Shown one piece after another: positions 1-6,288 of a DNA stretch of 13,234 bases (positions are counted from its first letter, which is position 1; every line of letters begins with the position of its first letter). A program made the position numbers and the translations under genes. Below the pieces are notes generated by a model, which was not told the DNA's origin, did no database searches, and saw nothing but the letters and a program-made list of their open reading frames with translations. This DNA is from Euperipatoides rowelli (Eukaryota > Onychophora > Udeonychophora > Euonychophora > Peripatopsidae), in the NCBI GenBank assembly GCA_003024985.2, contig PXIH01S0002491.1. One strand, written 5' to 3'.

Positions 1-206
1 TTTAATATTTATCACCTGTCTTTAGTAACCTCCAATTGTTTTTTATAAAATTTTCTTATTTTTATTTTATTTTTACCTTTTATTTTACAGTATATCACAT
101 ACTATAAATACCTTATTGTTTCTTGCATTATTCTGAAGATACATGGATATTGCTTACAACTAGTGAATTAAGTTCTTCTATAGTTTATCTATAGGCTACA
201 CCAACA
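1..206. other. AT-rich flank, no gene seen
   Basis: The sequence is AT-rich with short poly-T and poly-A runs and stops in every frame. I see no coding region, RNA gene or clear repeat. A TATAAATA-like string near 103-110 exists, but with no associated transcription unit it carries no weight in such AT-rich DNA. Confidence 0.6.
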
Positions 207-254
207 ACGAGCGCTTAGAAACTGAAGTAAAACGGTGTTAGCTTGTCCCATTTA
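207..254 (+). repeat. Left terminal inverted repeat of the MITE-like element
   Basis: This arm pairs with 464-509. Identity is patchy over the outer ~25 bases and perfect over the inner 18 (236-253). Confidence 0.75.
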
Positions 255-463
255 CCGTATTAATAGCAGCCTTTTTTTAAATTTACATGCCTAATCTTAC
301 CCTTACGCTTAACTCCTACTACGTATTAAACCCACTATGCCCCAACCCTATGATGATGAAGGGATGAACTAGTCCTTTTTTGATCGTTTTTGATAATTTT
401 GAGCTATTTCTGACCATTTGTCCTATATGACTGAAATAGATGCGCAGATGTTAAAAACACAGT

Positions 464-509
464 AAAATGGGACAAGCTAACATCGATTTAGTTGTTTCTA
501 GGTGCTCGT
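464..509 (-). repeat. Right terminal inverted repeat of the MITE-like element
   Basis: This is the reverse-complement partner of 207-254. The perfect core is at 465-482 and the outermost bases read ACGAGC on the minus strand. The two arms differ at several positions and by a small indel, so the copy is not recent. Confidence 0.75.
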
Positions 510-872
510 CAACAACATAATAAAATATATGTGTATGCAGGCTATCTCATGATATTTTGACATGTATCAGTCAATTCATTATTTTATAAAGCAGTGTCCA
601 TATTAATTTGAAAAAAAATTGGCATATACTGCTTATGTATCTATTTATCTATATTTCTATCACTCTCTGTCTGTCTATAATAACCTTAAGCCTTACCATA
701 ATTATAGAATATATTCAATGCTTTTCATCAATAGCCATAGTAGTGCTATTAGTAATTGAGATTATAATGTCTGTTACTATTTGCTGTAACATTTATAAAT
801 TAGCTTGTAAAAATTGTTAGTTTGCATTAAGAAGATTTTAAGCTATAATGAAAATAGTTATATTAAAAATGA
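510..872. other. AT-rich spacer, no supported gene
   Basis: The stretch lies between the MITE-like element and the retrotransposon remnant. An open stretch at 608-820 would encode about 70 mostly hydrophobic residues but begins at TTG rather than ATG. It has no recognisable motif and a composition expected from AT-rich noncoding DNA, so I do not call it a gene. The 5' end of the retrotransposon may lie within or just after this stretch, but I cannot place it. Confidence 0.5.
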
Positions 873-953
873 TACAGAGATTTAAAAATATACATTTTAA
901 AGACATATAGTAGCCTACTTATAAATGACATTATAAAGTCCAGAGAAAAGAGC

Positions 954-1723
954 ATGAACAAGATGGCTACCGCTCAACAACATAATTCTTTCGAACAAGA
1001 TATTATTTACTCAGAATGGCACTTAAAACTCATGAAGGCTATAAAGAATTTTAAAGAGGTGATACAGAAAGCTGAAGAGAATACGGTTAAGTATCAGTAG
1101 TTTCTTCAACCATTAAAGTATTGGCACAAAATATCGAGACCCAAGTACTCTAAAACTAGATTTCTATTTACATTATGCATTGAAACTATCGAGATAGTAA
1201 TTCATGTGAATAATGTGATAAAATTAATAGCCAAAATTGTTGGTTTGGACACTATCATTGGAATATATTATCCTAGGAATAGGCCTACAACATACTGTAT
1301 ATAGGTATTGATTTAAAAACAAGTACAAAAGGAGAAAATCGAGAAATATTTTATTAAGTGTAATGATTACCTTGTAGTTCTGGCCTATTGAGGCACACCT
1401 ATACTACAGATGAAGGTACCGTACATTGGTTTCCCATTTTAGAGAATTATGATTCTTTGAAGCATGAATTATAAAAATACATTTTATGTCATTTGATTGT
1501 AAAATGAAATGGCTACACTATCTGAAGAACTAACACTGAAAAATGGGAAAATAGTATTGCTACTCTGTTGATAAATATTAAAGTAGAGGAGATTCCACAT
1601 ATAATGAAAATCAATAATTTAGGTACAAATACTAATTACTATTAGAGGAAGGGCCCATTATGTTTAAATTGTAAACAGTTTGAGCATAAGTCGATTCTTT
1701 GTGTACTCTTTAATAAGTTTTAA
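954..1723 (+). pseudogene. Probable ORF1 (gag-like) remnant of the non-LTR element
   Basis: One frame is open from about 873 to 1301, interrupted only by TAG at 1098-1100, which is unusually long for such AT-rich DNA. In-frame ATGs are at 954 and 963, the latter starting MATAQQHNSFEQD. The frame is then lost. From about 1562 another frame reads through a short segment, a TAG at 1643-1645 and a perfect CX2CX4HX4C zinc knuckle at 1661-1702 before a TAA at 1721. In this class of elements, ORF1 proteins bind RNA and package it with the ORF2 product, and CCHC knuckles near the C-terminus are typical. Position just upstream of ORF2 fits that role. I do not recognise the N-terminal 140 residues, and their link to the knuckle is inference. 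Confidence 0.45.
1661..1702 (+). other. CCHC zinc-knuckle motif (CX2CX4HX4C)
   Basis: The codons read C-L-N-C-K-Q-F-E-H-K-S-I-L-C, with exact retroviral/retrotransposon knuckle spacing, preceded by K-G-P as in many LINE ORF1 proteins. A Glu replaces the common Gly before His. The frame carries a stop 15 bases upstream, so this is a fossil domain. Confidence 0.6.
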
Positions 1724-1984
1724 TCATATCATATACTGTATATAGTATTGAATCTCATTGTGATAAAGAAAAGAATCAGATTCCTGCAGATTCTTAGATT
1801 TTATAGAGTTTGATTTGATTAAACAGAGTTACAGACCATCAAACTATAATTATTACGATTATATTTTGAACTTTGCGTTCGTTAAAATCTTGTAAATGAT
1901 AAATTTAACGTTACTACAGGCTACTAGCCTATAAAATGAACGCAATACTTACCTAACCAAACAACATGGCATCTTTTGCTAATC
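1724..1984. other. Inter-ORF region of the retrotransposon remnant
   Basis: AT-rich sequence with frequent stops. An ATG at 1966 (M-A-S-F-A-N-H-D-K-N-D, then TAA) is a candidate original ORF2 start in a frame different from the long open stretch that begins at 1985, which would imply another early frameshift. No other feature is visible. Confidence 0.4.
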
Positions 1985-2251
1985 ATGATAAAAATGATTA
2001 AAAGCATAACAGTGCGAATAAGTAAGATTTTTATTGCTACATGTCTTATAATAAATATATTAGATAATCAAATAATAAATCATCAAAAACCATCTCTACA
2101 ATATGAAGCAGTTTTAAAAAACATTAAAGTTTATAGCTGTTACATATTTGATAACGATAAAAAATCAACCTGGCAAAAAATTAAAAAGTTTAAATTAAAA
2201 TATTTGAAGAAAACGAAGAAATACAAACCATTTATATCTCATATAAAATAT

Positions 2252-2308
2252 AACTTAAAAATATCACTAATTTTACTTTCAGGAGATGTTGAAACAAATC
2301 CCGCAATT
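2252..2308 (+). other. Degenerate 2A-like (ribosome-skipping) motif
   Basis: The codons read ISLILLSGDVETNP followed by A-I. Active 2A peptides need the end D-V/I-E-x-N-P-G-P, with skipping between the last Gly and Pro. Here GDVETNP (2282-2302) is intact but Gly-Pro is replaced by Ala-Ile (2303-2308), and the frame is lost directly after. The hydrophobic LILLSG run before it matches 2A-like sequences reported in non-LTR retrotransposons of several animals. The ancestral element probably separated an N-terminal peptide from the PHD-EN-RT polyprotein in this way. This copy should not skip. Confidence 0.75.
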
Positions 2309-2315
2309 AAATCCA

Positions 2316-2475
2316 TGTAACAAAATGTAATCAAACAATACAAGACGAAAATAAATGTATAGATTGTGACAGCATATGTAAAGAATGGTTCCATTCAGAA
2401 TGTGTGAAATTAAAAATAACAGAACTTAAAGTTATAAAATCCATTAATGCTCTTAAATGGTTATGTGAAACATGC
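2316..2475 (+). other. PHD-type zinc finger remnant in ORF2
   Basis: In the frame starting at 2326, cysteines occur at codons 2326, 2356, 2365 and 2377, His at 2392, and Cys at 2401, 2464 and 2473, with the sequence C-K-E-W-F-H-S-E-C and the ending W-L-C-E-T-C. Cys-x4-His-x2-Cys and the final W-x-C-x2-C are PHD (C4HC3) hallmarks. The first Cys (2316-2318) is present but in a neighbouring frame, separated from the next by one surplus A. PHD fingers bind chromatin marks in host proteins and are known in CR1-like retrotransposons, where a role in targeting or in nucleic-acid handling is possible but unproven. Confidence 0.75.
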
Positions 2476-2676
2476 AATAACAAAAATGAACCACTCATTA
2501 AATCAATAATAAAAGAATCTCTAAATAATGAACTAACTATTTTTAGAAATGAAATCAAATTAATAAAAACACTGATTAAAGGAGATATATCCCTAAATGG
2601 AACAACTCTAATAGAAAATTTTAAAAAAGAAATAAATGAAGAAATAATTTCTATTAAAAAAATTATTACAGACAAN
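2476..2676 (+). other. Lys/Glu-rich, possible coiled-coil spacer of ORF2
   Basis: The segment between the PHD finger and the endonuclease is rich in Lys, Glu, Ile and Asn with a loose hydrophobic spacing suggestive of a coiled coil (for example F-K-K-E-I-N-E-E-I-I-S-I-K-K-I). It stays open up to the ambiguous base N at 2676, after which the endonuclease continues in another frame. Confidence 0.45.
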
Positions 2677-2696
2677 ATCATATTAAAAATAAAACA

Positions 2697-2972
2697 AATG
2701 AATTTATACTTATTGGTGATTTTAATTTACCAATGATAAACTGGAAAATAATGAAATCAAATAACACAGAAAATCATTTCAGTACAAAACTAATAAACTT
2801 TATGAATGATCAATTCCTAAAACAAATAATTAATACCCATACAAGATATAGAGAAAGCAGCAGTTCATTACTAGATATATAGTTATAATATCTAATGAAT
2901 TTATGATAAATGATATAGTTACACATGACCCTATAGGCAAAAGTGACCACCTATTTCTAGATCTAACAATAG
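2697..2972 (+). other. APE endonuclease, C-terminal part only
   Basis: From 2697 one frame reads N-E-F-I-L-I-G-D-F-N-L-P, the GDFN catalytic-site motif (2715-2726) of apurinic-endonuclease-like LINE nucleases. After a break at about 2880-2885 the next frame reads I-I-S-N-E-F and later G-K-S-D-H (SDH, the final catalytic histidine motif), ending near 2972. The upstream ~120-150 residues, which hold the other metal-binding residues, are absent. The copy could not nick DNA. Confidence 0.85.
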
Positions 2973-3000
2973 AAGTAACTAATACATTTGTTCAAACAAA

Positions 3001-3633
3001 GATATTAGCTGCATTGATTTCTATTATGACCACTCCCAACAAAATATTGAAAAATTAGCTATAGAACTTAATAAATTAACCCTAGATATTGACAATATAA
3101 CTAAGAGTAATATAAACAAAAAATATGAATCAAATATTAAAATGATACAAAACTTAATGGATAAATATCTGAAAAAAAACAAAGAAAGCATCAAATAATT
3201 TATATGGACCTTTTCTCAGGAGATCTAAAAAAATAGATGGATTAATGATCAACTACTCTTATTAATAAAATACAAAAAAGAAAAATTCCTTGAATATAGC
3301 AAAAATAAAACCATTGAAAACTACAAAATATACAAGAATTCCCGTAATCTTGCTAAAAATAGTATAGTAAATGCTAGAAAAAAATATGAAATGGATATAG
3401 TTTTAAAATCTAACGATGACATTAATCAGCTTTATAAATATATAAAATCCAATAATCAATTTATTCCCAAAACAATTGATAAAATAATCCTAGAGATAGA
3501 ATAATAACAGATCTACATGAGATAAGTAATGAATTTGGAAAGATGTTCTCAACTAAATGCACAAATATAACCAAAAAATCAATTAACTTCAATACAAATG
3601 ATAAAGTAAAAGAATTTACACCAACCACATTAT
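3001..3633 (+). other. Linker between endonuclease and RT, broken
   Basis: The frame at 3001 reads D-I-S-C-I-D-F-Y-Y-D-H and stays open to TAA at 3196-3198, with another TAA at 3226-3228. It then reads W-I-N-D-Q-L-L-L-L-I-K-Y-K-K-E-K-F, which matches the W....L..LI..K..... pattern preceding RT in LINE proteins. After a frame change near 3490 it reads D-L-H-E-I-S-N-E-F-G-K-M-F-S, the usual F..F segment just before RT. A double TGA at 3633-3638 ends this frame. Confidence 0.75.
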
Positions 3634-4691
3634 GATGAAATATTAAACATTATAAACTCTATGAAAAACTCAACATCAACTGGATCTGATATGATACCCT
3701 ACACCTTAATTAAATCATGTAAAAAGTTTTTTTGCAAAACTCATGCTGCCTTTTATTAACTACAGTCTACAAGAAAGTATTTTGCCAGACATCTGGAAAA
3801 TTGGATTAATAATGCCTAAGTATAAAAAAGGAAACAAACACGAGTTACAAATTTATAGACCAATTACTAACTTGAATTGTTTGGGTAAGATTGCTGAAAA
3901 GGTTGTACATAAAAGGATCATTACATATATTGAATTATAAAATATATTAAAGGAACATCAACATGGATTTAGAGAAGGTAAATCAACACAGACCAATCTT
4001 ATGACTGCTATAGATGATTGGACAAAGTATAGAGATGAAAGACAACTGGTAACTGTGTTATATACAGATTTCACCAGTGCATTCGATTCTCTAGATCACA
4101 ATTTATTACTCAATAAATTAAACCATTTAAATTTTGATTACAGCATCATAAAATGGATCCAAAATTATTTAACAAATAGGATTTAAAAGGTCAAAATTAG
4201 GAATAATACCTCAGACAGTTTCAAAATAAGTACTGGTGTACCTCAGGGAGCGATACTATCAGCGACAATGTTTAATGTCTTTGTGTCTGATGCTTGGGCG
4301 GGTCAAGGATGTAAAATATCATATGCTGATGACTTTAAATTGTATAAATACATCAAACAAGAACAAGACTGCATTAATTTCCAAGAAAATACAAAGAATT
4401 TTGTGCTTTGGGCATCAAATAATGGATTATGTTTGAATTTTGAGAAACGTGTTATATTAAATATTGGAACAAATAAATATAATCACTCATATTATATCAA
4501 ATCCAATAAACTAAAACAAATAGACAATCATAAGGATTTGGGCATTTACACTGACCACCGATTATCATTTACAAAACAATGTGACTACACAATCTCCAAA
4601 ATGAAACAAGGTGGTGCTATGCTGTTCAAAACTTTCCGATTTATTACTCCTTTTGTGTTTAAAAAGTTATATAACATAATACATTCGACCT
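3634..4691 (+). other. Reverse transcriptase domain remnant
   Basis: Motifs in order: S-T-S-T-G-S-D-M-I-P (RT motif 0/1 area); P-D-I-W-K-I-G-L-I-M-P-K-Y-K-K-G (fingers); Y-R-P-I-T-N-L; H-Q-H-G-F-R-E-G-K-S-T; D-F-T-S-A-F-D (4067-4087, motif A with catalytic Asp); G-V-P-Q-G (4235-4249, motif B); Y-A-D-D (4322-4333, motif C); W-A-S-N-N-G-L-C-L-N; and D-L-G-I (motif E region). Motif order and spacing are those of non-LTR RTs. One frame shift lies at the T7 run (3727-3733), and TAA stops at 3938-3940 and 4184-4186 interrupt an otherwise continuous frame from 3743. The second stop sits where a Gln codon would be natural. Confidence 0.95.
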
Positions 4692-5129
4692 ATGATAGAT
4701 TACTGTTCATTATCTTACTCAATGGCTAACACGTTAGACATAAAAAGAGTGAATGGTGCATTTAGAGCTCTTACAAAAAGAATATACAGCATTAAAAACT
4801 TAGCCTACAAAGAAAGACTAAAGATTTTGAAAATGCATTCCCCACAACAAATAAAAATTAGGTATGAACTGCTTTACACATACAAAGCAATTGAACTAAA
4901 AGACCATAGATTTGAAGTAATCAAAAACTCTAACACAAGAGGAAATTCTAAAAAACTAAAGAGAATTACACATCAAACATGTTTAAGAGCAAACTTTATC
5001 TCCTTAAGGGTTATTGAATGGTGGAATGATCTCCCAGAAGATGTGATAAATGCTGAAAATTATGATAAATTTAAATTGGTTTTAGATAATCATCTAACAC
5101 ATGATAAGCGTTTTAACTTGATTATTTAA
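4692..5129 (+). other. ORF2 C-terminal region (thumb and tail)
   Basis: After a small frame change near 4690 the protein continues I-D-Y-C-S-L-S-Y-S, then K-R-V-N-G-A-F-R-A-L-T-K-R-I-Y. It ends R-V-I-E-W-W-N-D-L-P-E-D-V-I-N-A and L-D-N-H-L before TAA. The W-N-x-L-P-x-x-V-x-x-A pattern near the end is typical of CR1/Jockey/Rex-like ORF2 proteins. The 146-codon stretch has no stops, making this the best-preserved part of the element, as expected for 3' ends. Confidence 0.85.
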
Positions 5130-5190
5130 GAAAGTTGTTTACTGAAAAGTCTAACCAGACTATCCGTACGACTTGTAATAATAATAATAT
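5130..5190 (+). other. 3' tail of the retrotransposon: hairpin plus (TAA)n
   Basis: A short untranslated tail follows the stop. It holds the inverted repeat GTCT-AACC-AGAC (5149-5160), the palindrome CGTACG (5165-5170) and TAA repeats (5176-5190). Non-LTR elements of this kind often end in a short structured region and a simple repeat recognised by their own RT. The end at 5190 is inferred from this pattern. Confidence 0.65.
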
Positions 5191-5650
5191 GAAAAATGTT
5201 TTAAATGTCAGGCATATAGAGTGTGACAATTGTATTTCGGCAAACAGGAAATAATTATATTCAGTCAATTAAAAATAAAGAAAATATTAAAATTATTTCC
5301 AAAATTCATGAGGATTTATAGAATTATGAGATGGGAACTTATACACAAAATGAACAAAGAAATGGGGAAAATAATATAATAGTTGATAAAAAAGATGAGA
5401 ACAAGGATAATAATGAAAAAATGAGAATAATAAAATAAGAAAAGTGGGATAAGGCAAATAAATTAACAATATTGAGAATGATAGAACAGAAATGGATTAC
5501 AACCTGGATCAAGATGTTATGAGAGAGATAGAAAAAATATGATAGAAGATCACTTTATATTGATGAAATGGGATAAAAAGAAAAAGATCATGTTCCTTAT
5601 ATAATATAGATCATGCTGAGAATATAATGGAAGATACTAGGAATAAAAAG
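5191..5650 (+). other. AT-rich region with a possible second zinc-knuckle fragment
   Basis: The codons at 5197-5220 read C-F-K-C-Q-A-Y-R, the front half of a CX2CX4HX4C knuckle, before TGA at 5224. Another frame contains C-D-N-C-I-S-A. Downstream, short hydrophilic open stretches rich in Asn, Glu, Asp and Lys recur between stops (for example D-K-K-D-E-N-K-D-N-N-E-K near 5389-5421), as in gag-like tails. It may be a fragment of another ORF1 copy. No intact gene is visible. Confidence 0.3.
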
Positions 5651-5675
5651 CTTAAATGTCACAGAGAGTAGAAAA
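5651..5675 (+). repeat. Left copy of a ~25 bp direct repeat flanking the array
   Basis: CTTAAATGTCACAGAGAG followed by TAGAAAA. It matches 12970-12995 with one indel and one substitution. The pair brackets the purine-rich array. Confidence 0.6.
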
Positions 5676-5814
5676 TTGTAACCTAAGAGTGAGTGATGGA
5701 CAATATATTAGCCTCTCCTTACCTGACAACCTAAGCTGCACGTGATAGGAGCTGCATTATCTAATGAGGCTCTGTCGCTGTGAATACAGTTTAATAAATT
5801 CTTACCTCTCCTGG
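5676..5814. other. GC-richer left border of the array
   Basis: Compared with both sides, this stretch has higher GC and is not purine-biased. It contains CACGTG (5739-5744), an ATG at 5764 that opens into the array, and on the minus strand two GTAAG donor-like sites (about 5716-5726 and 5799-5808). It may be unique host sequence next to the array. No gene can be established. Confidence 0.4.
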
Positions 5815-6288
5815 GAGCTGAAGAGCAAGAAGCTGAAGAGCAAGAAACTGAAGAGCAAGAAGCTGAAGAGAAAGAAGCTGATGAACAAGAAGAAGGAGAA
5901 CTGGAAGCAGAAGAACAGGAAGCTGAAGAACAAGAAGCTGAAGAGAAAGAAGCTTAAGAACAAGAAGCTTAAGAACAAGATGGTGAAGAGCAAGAAGCTG
6001 AAGAACAGGAAGCTGAAGAACAAGAAACTGAAGAACAAAAAGCTGAAGAACAAGAAGCTGGAGTACAAGAAGCTAAAGAACAAGAAGAAGCTAAAGAACA
6101 AGAAGAAGCTGAAGAACAAGAAACTGAAGAAGCTGAAGAACAAGAATCTCAAAGACAAGAAGTGGAAGAACAAGAAGCAGAAGAACAAGAAGCTACCAGG
6201 AGAACAAGAAGTGGAAGACCATGAAGATGAAGAACAGGAAGCAGGAACACATGATGAGGAAGAACTTGAAGCAGCAGAAGATGAATAA
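5764..6288 (+). CDS. Low-confidence ORF, Lys-rich then acidic, entering the repeat array
   Basis: This is the only sizeable plus-strand frame that begins at an ATG in non-repeat sequence and enters the array. It has 174 codons. Residues 1-20 (MRLCRCEYSLINSYLSWELK) come from the border sequence. Residues ~20-143 are Lys-Leu-Asn repeats from the basic phase of the 18 bp unit. The last ~30 are Glu/Asp-rich because an indel near 6190 moves the repeat into its acidic phase. The competing acidic phase over 5815-6190 contains two TAA codons that replace GAA. No domain is recognisable, and low-complexity reading of this kind is expected by chance in a stop-poor repeat. Translation is doubtful. Confidence 0.15.
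   Translation: MRLCRCEYSLINSYLSWELKSKKLKSKKLKSKKLKRKKLMNKKKENWKQKNRKLKNKKLKRKKLKNKKLKNKMVKSKKLKNRKLKNKKLKNKKLKNKKLEYKKLKNKKKLKNKKKLKNKKLKKLKNKNLKDKKWKNKKQKNKKLPGEQEVEDHEDEEQEAGTHDEEELEAAEDE

Larger units (their letters stand above)
207..509. mobile_element. MITE-like non-autonomous DNA transposon
   Basis: The two ends form a long imperfect terminal inverted repeat. The left end starts ACGAGCGCTTAGAAAC at 207, and the right end read on the opposite strand from 509 starts ACGAGCACCTAGAAAC. Both arms contain a perfect 18-base match, TGTTAGCTTGTCCCATTT, at 236-253 and in reverse complement at 465-482. The direct repeat CAACA lies immediately outside both ends (202-206 and 510-514), as expected for a target-site duplication, although the local CAACAAC sequence makes its exact length uncertain. 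The ~210 bp interior has no open frame. It includes a C-rich degenerate CTTACCC/AACCCT-like stretch near 291-351. The element carries no transposase and would depend on one supplied elsewhere. The superfamily cannot be assigned from the ends alone. Confidence 0.75.
1985..5129 (+). pseudogene. ORF2 remnant: 2A-like, PHD, APE endonuclease, reverse transcriptase
   Basis: This is the broken coding region for the enzyme that nicks target DNA and reverse-transcribes the element RNA at the nick. Segments in order: N-terminal basic region and 2A-like motif (to about 2308); PHD finger (2316-2475); Lys/Glu-rich possible coiled coil (to about 2670); endonuclease C-terminal part (about 2697-2970); linker (about 3001-3480); RT (about 3634-4690); C-terminal region to the TAA at 5127-5129. 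Frame changes occur near 2305-2325, 2676, 2883, 3000, 3200-3230, 3490, 3634, 3727-3735 (a run of seven T) and 4690. In-frame stops include 3938-3940 and 4184-4186. The endonuclease N-terminal half is missing. Identity as a non-LTR ORF2 is secure from the motif series; the clade is not. Confidence 0.93.
954..5190 (+). mobile_element. Degenerate non-LTR (LINE-type) retrotransposon
   Basis: The order of remains on the plus strand is that of an APE-type non-LTR element. A gag-like ORF1 remnant ends in a CCHC zinc knuckle. It is followed by an ORF2 remnant with a 2A-like motif, PHD finger, endonuclease GDFN and SDH motifs, RT motifs including YADD, and a WN.LP-type C-terminal region. A short 3' tail with a hairpin and (TAA)4 ends the element at about 5190. 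The 5' boundary is uncertain; 954 is only the first in-frame ATG of the ORF1 remnant, whose frame is open from about 873. I see no convincing target-site duplication. The layout and motifs fit the CR1/Jockey broad group, where PHD fingers and 2A-like peptides have been described, but a tree would be needed for the clade. It is inactive: both ORFs are broken many times. Confidence 0.85.

Noticed and set aside
291-351. Telomere-like CTTACCC/AACCCT strings in the MITE interior
   Set aside because: They are irregular and few, with no tandem period; best seen as part of the element.
608-820. 70-residue hydrophobic open frame
   Set aside because: It starts at TTG, has no recognisable motif, and its Ile/Leu-rich content is expected from T-rich DNA. 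In a eukaryotic context this is not enough for a gene.
2331-2681. 116-residue minus-strand frame opposite the PHD region
   Set aside because: The plus strand has a clear PHD pattern here; the minus frame is its shadow and contains the ambiguous base.
3938-4186. Alternative genetic code (TAA/TAG read as Gln), because TAA at 4184 sits at a Gln-like position and the array has TAA in a Gln-rich frame
   Set aside because: The same regions carry several true frameshifts and a large deletion, and in the array TAA often replaces GAA (Glu) rather than CAA. The 2A-PHD-RT element points to a metazoan. Pseudogene decay explains it better.
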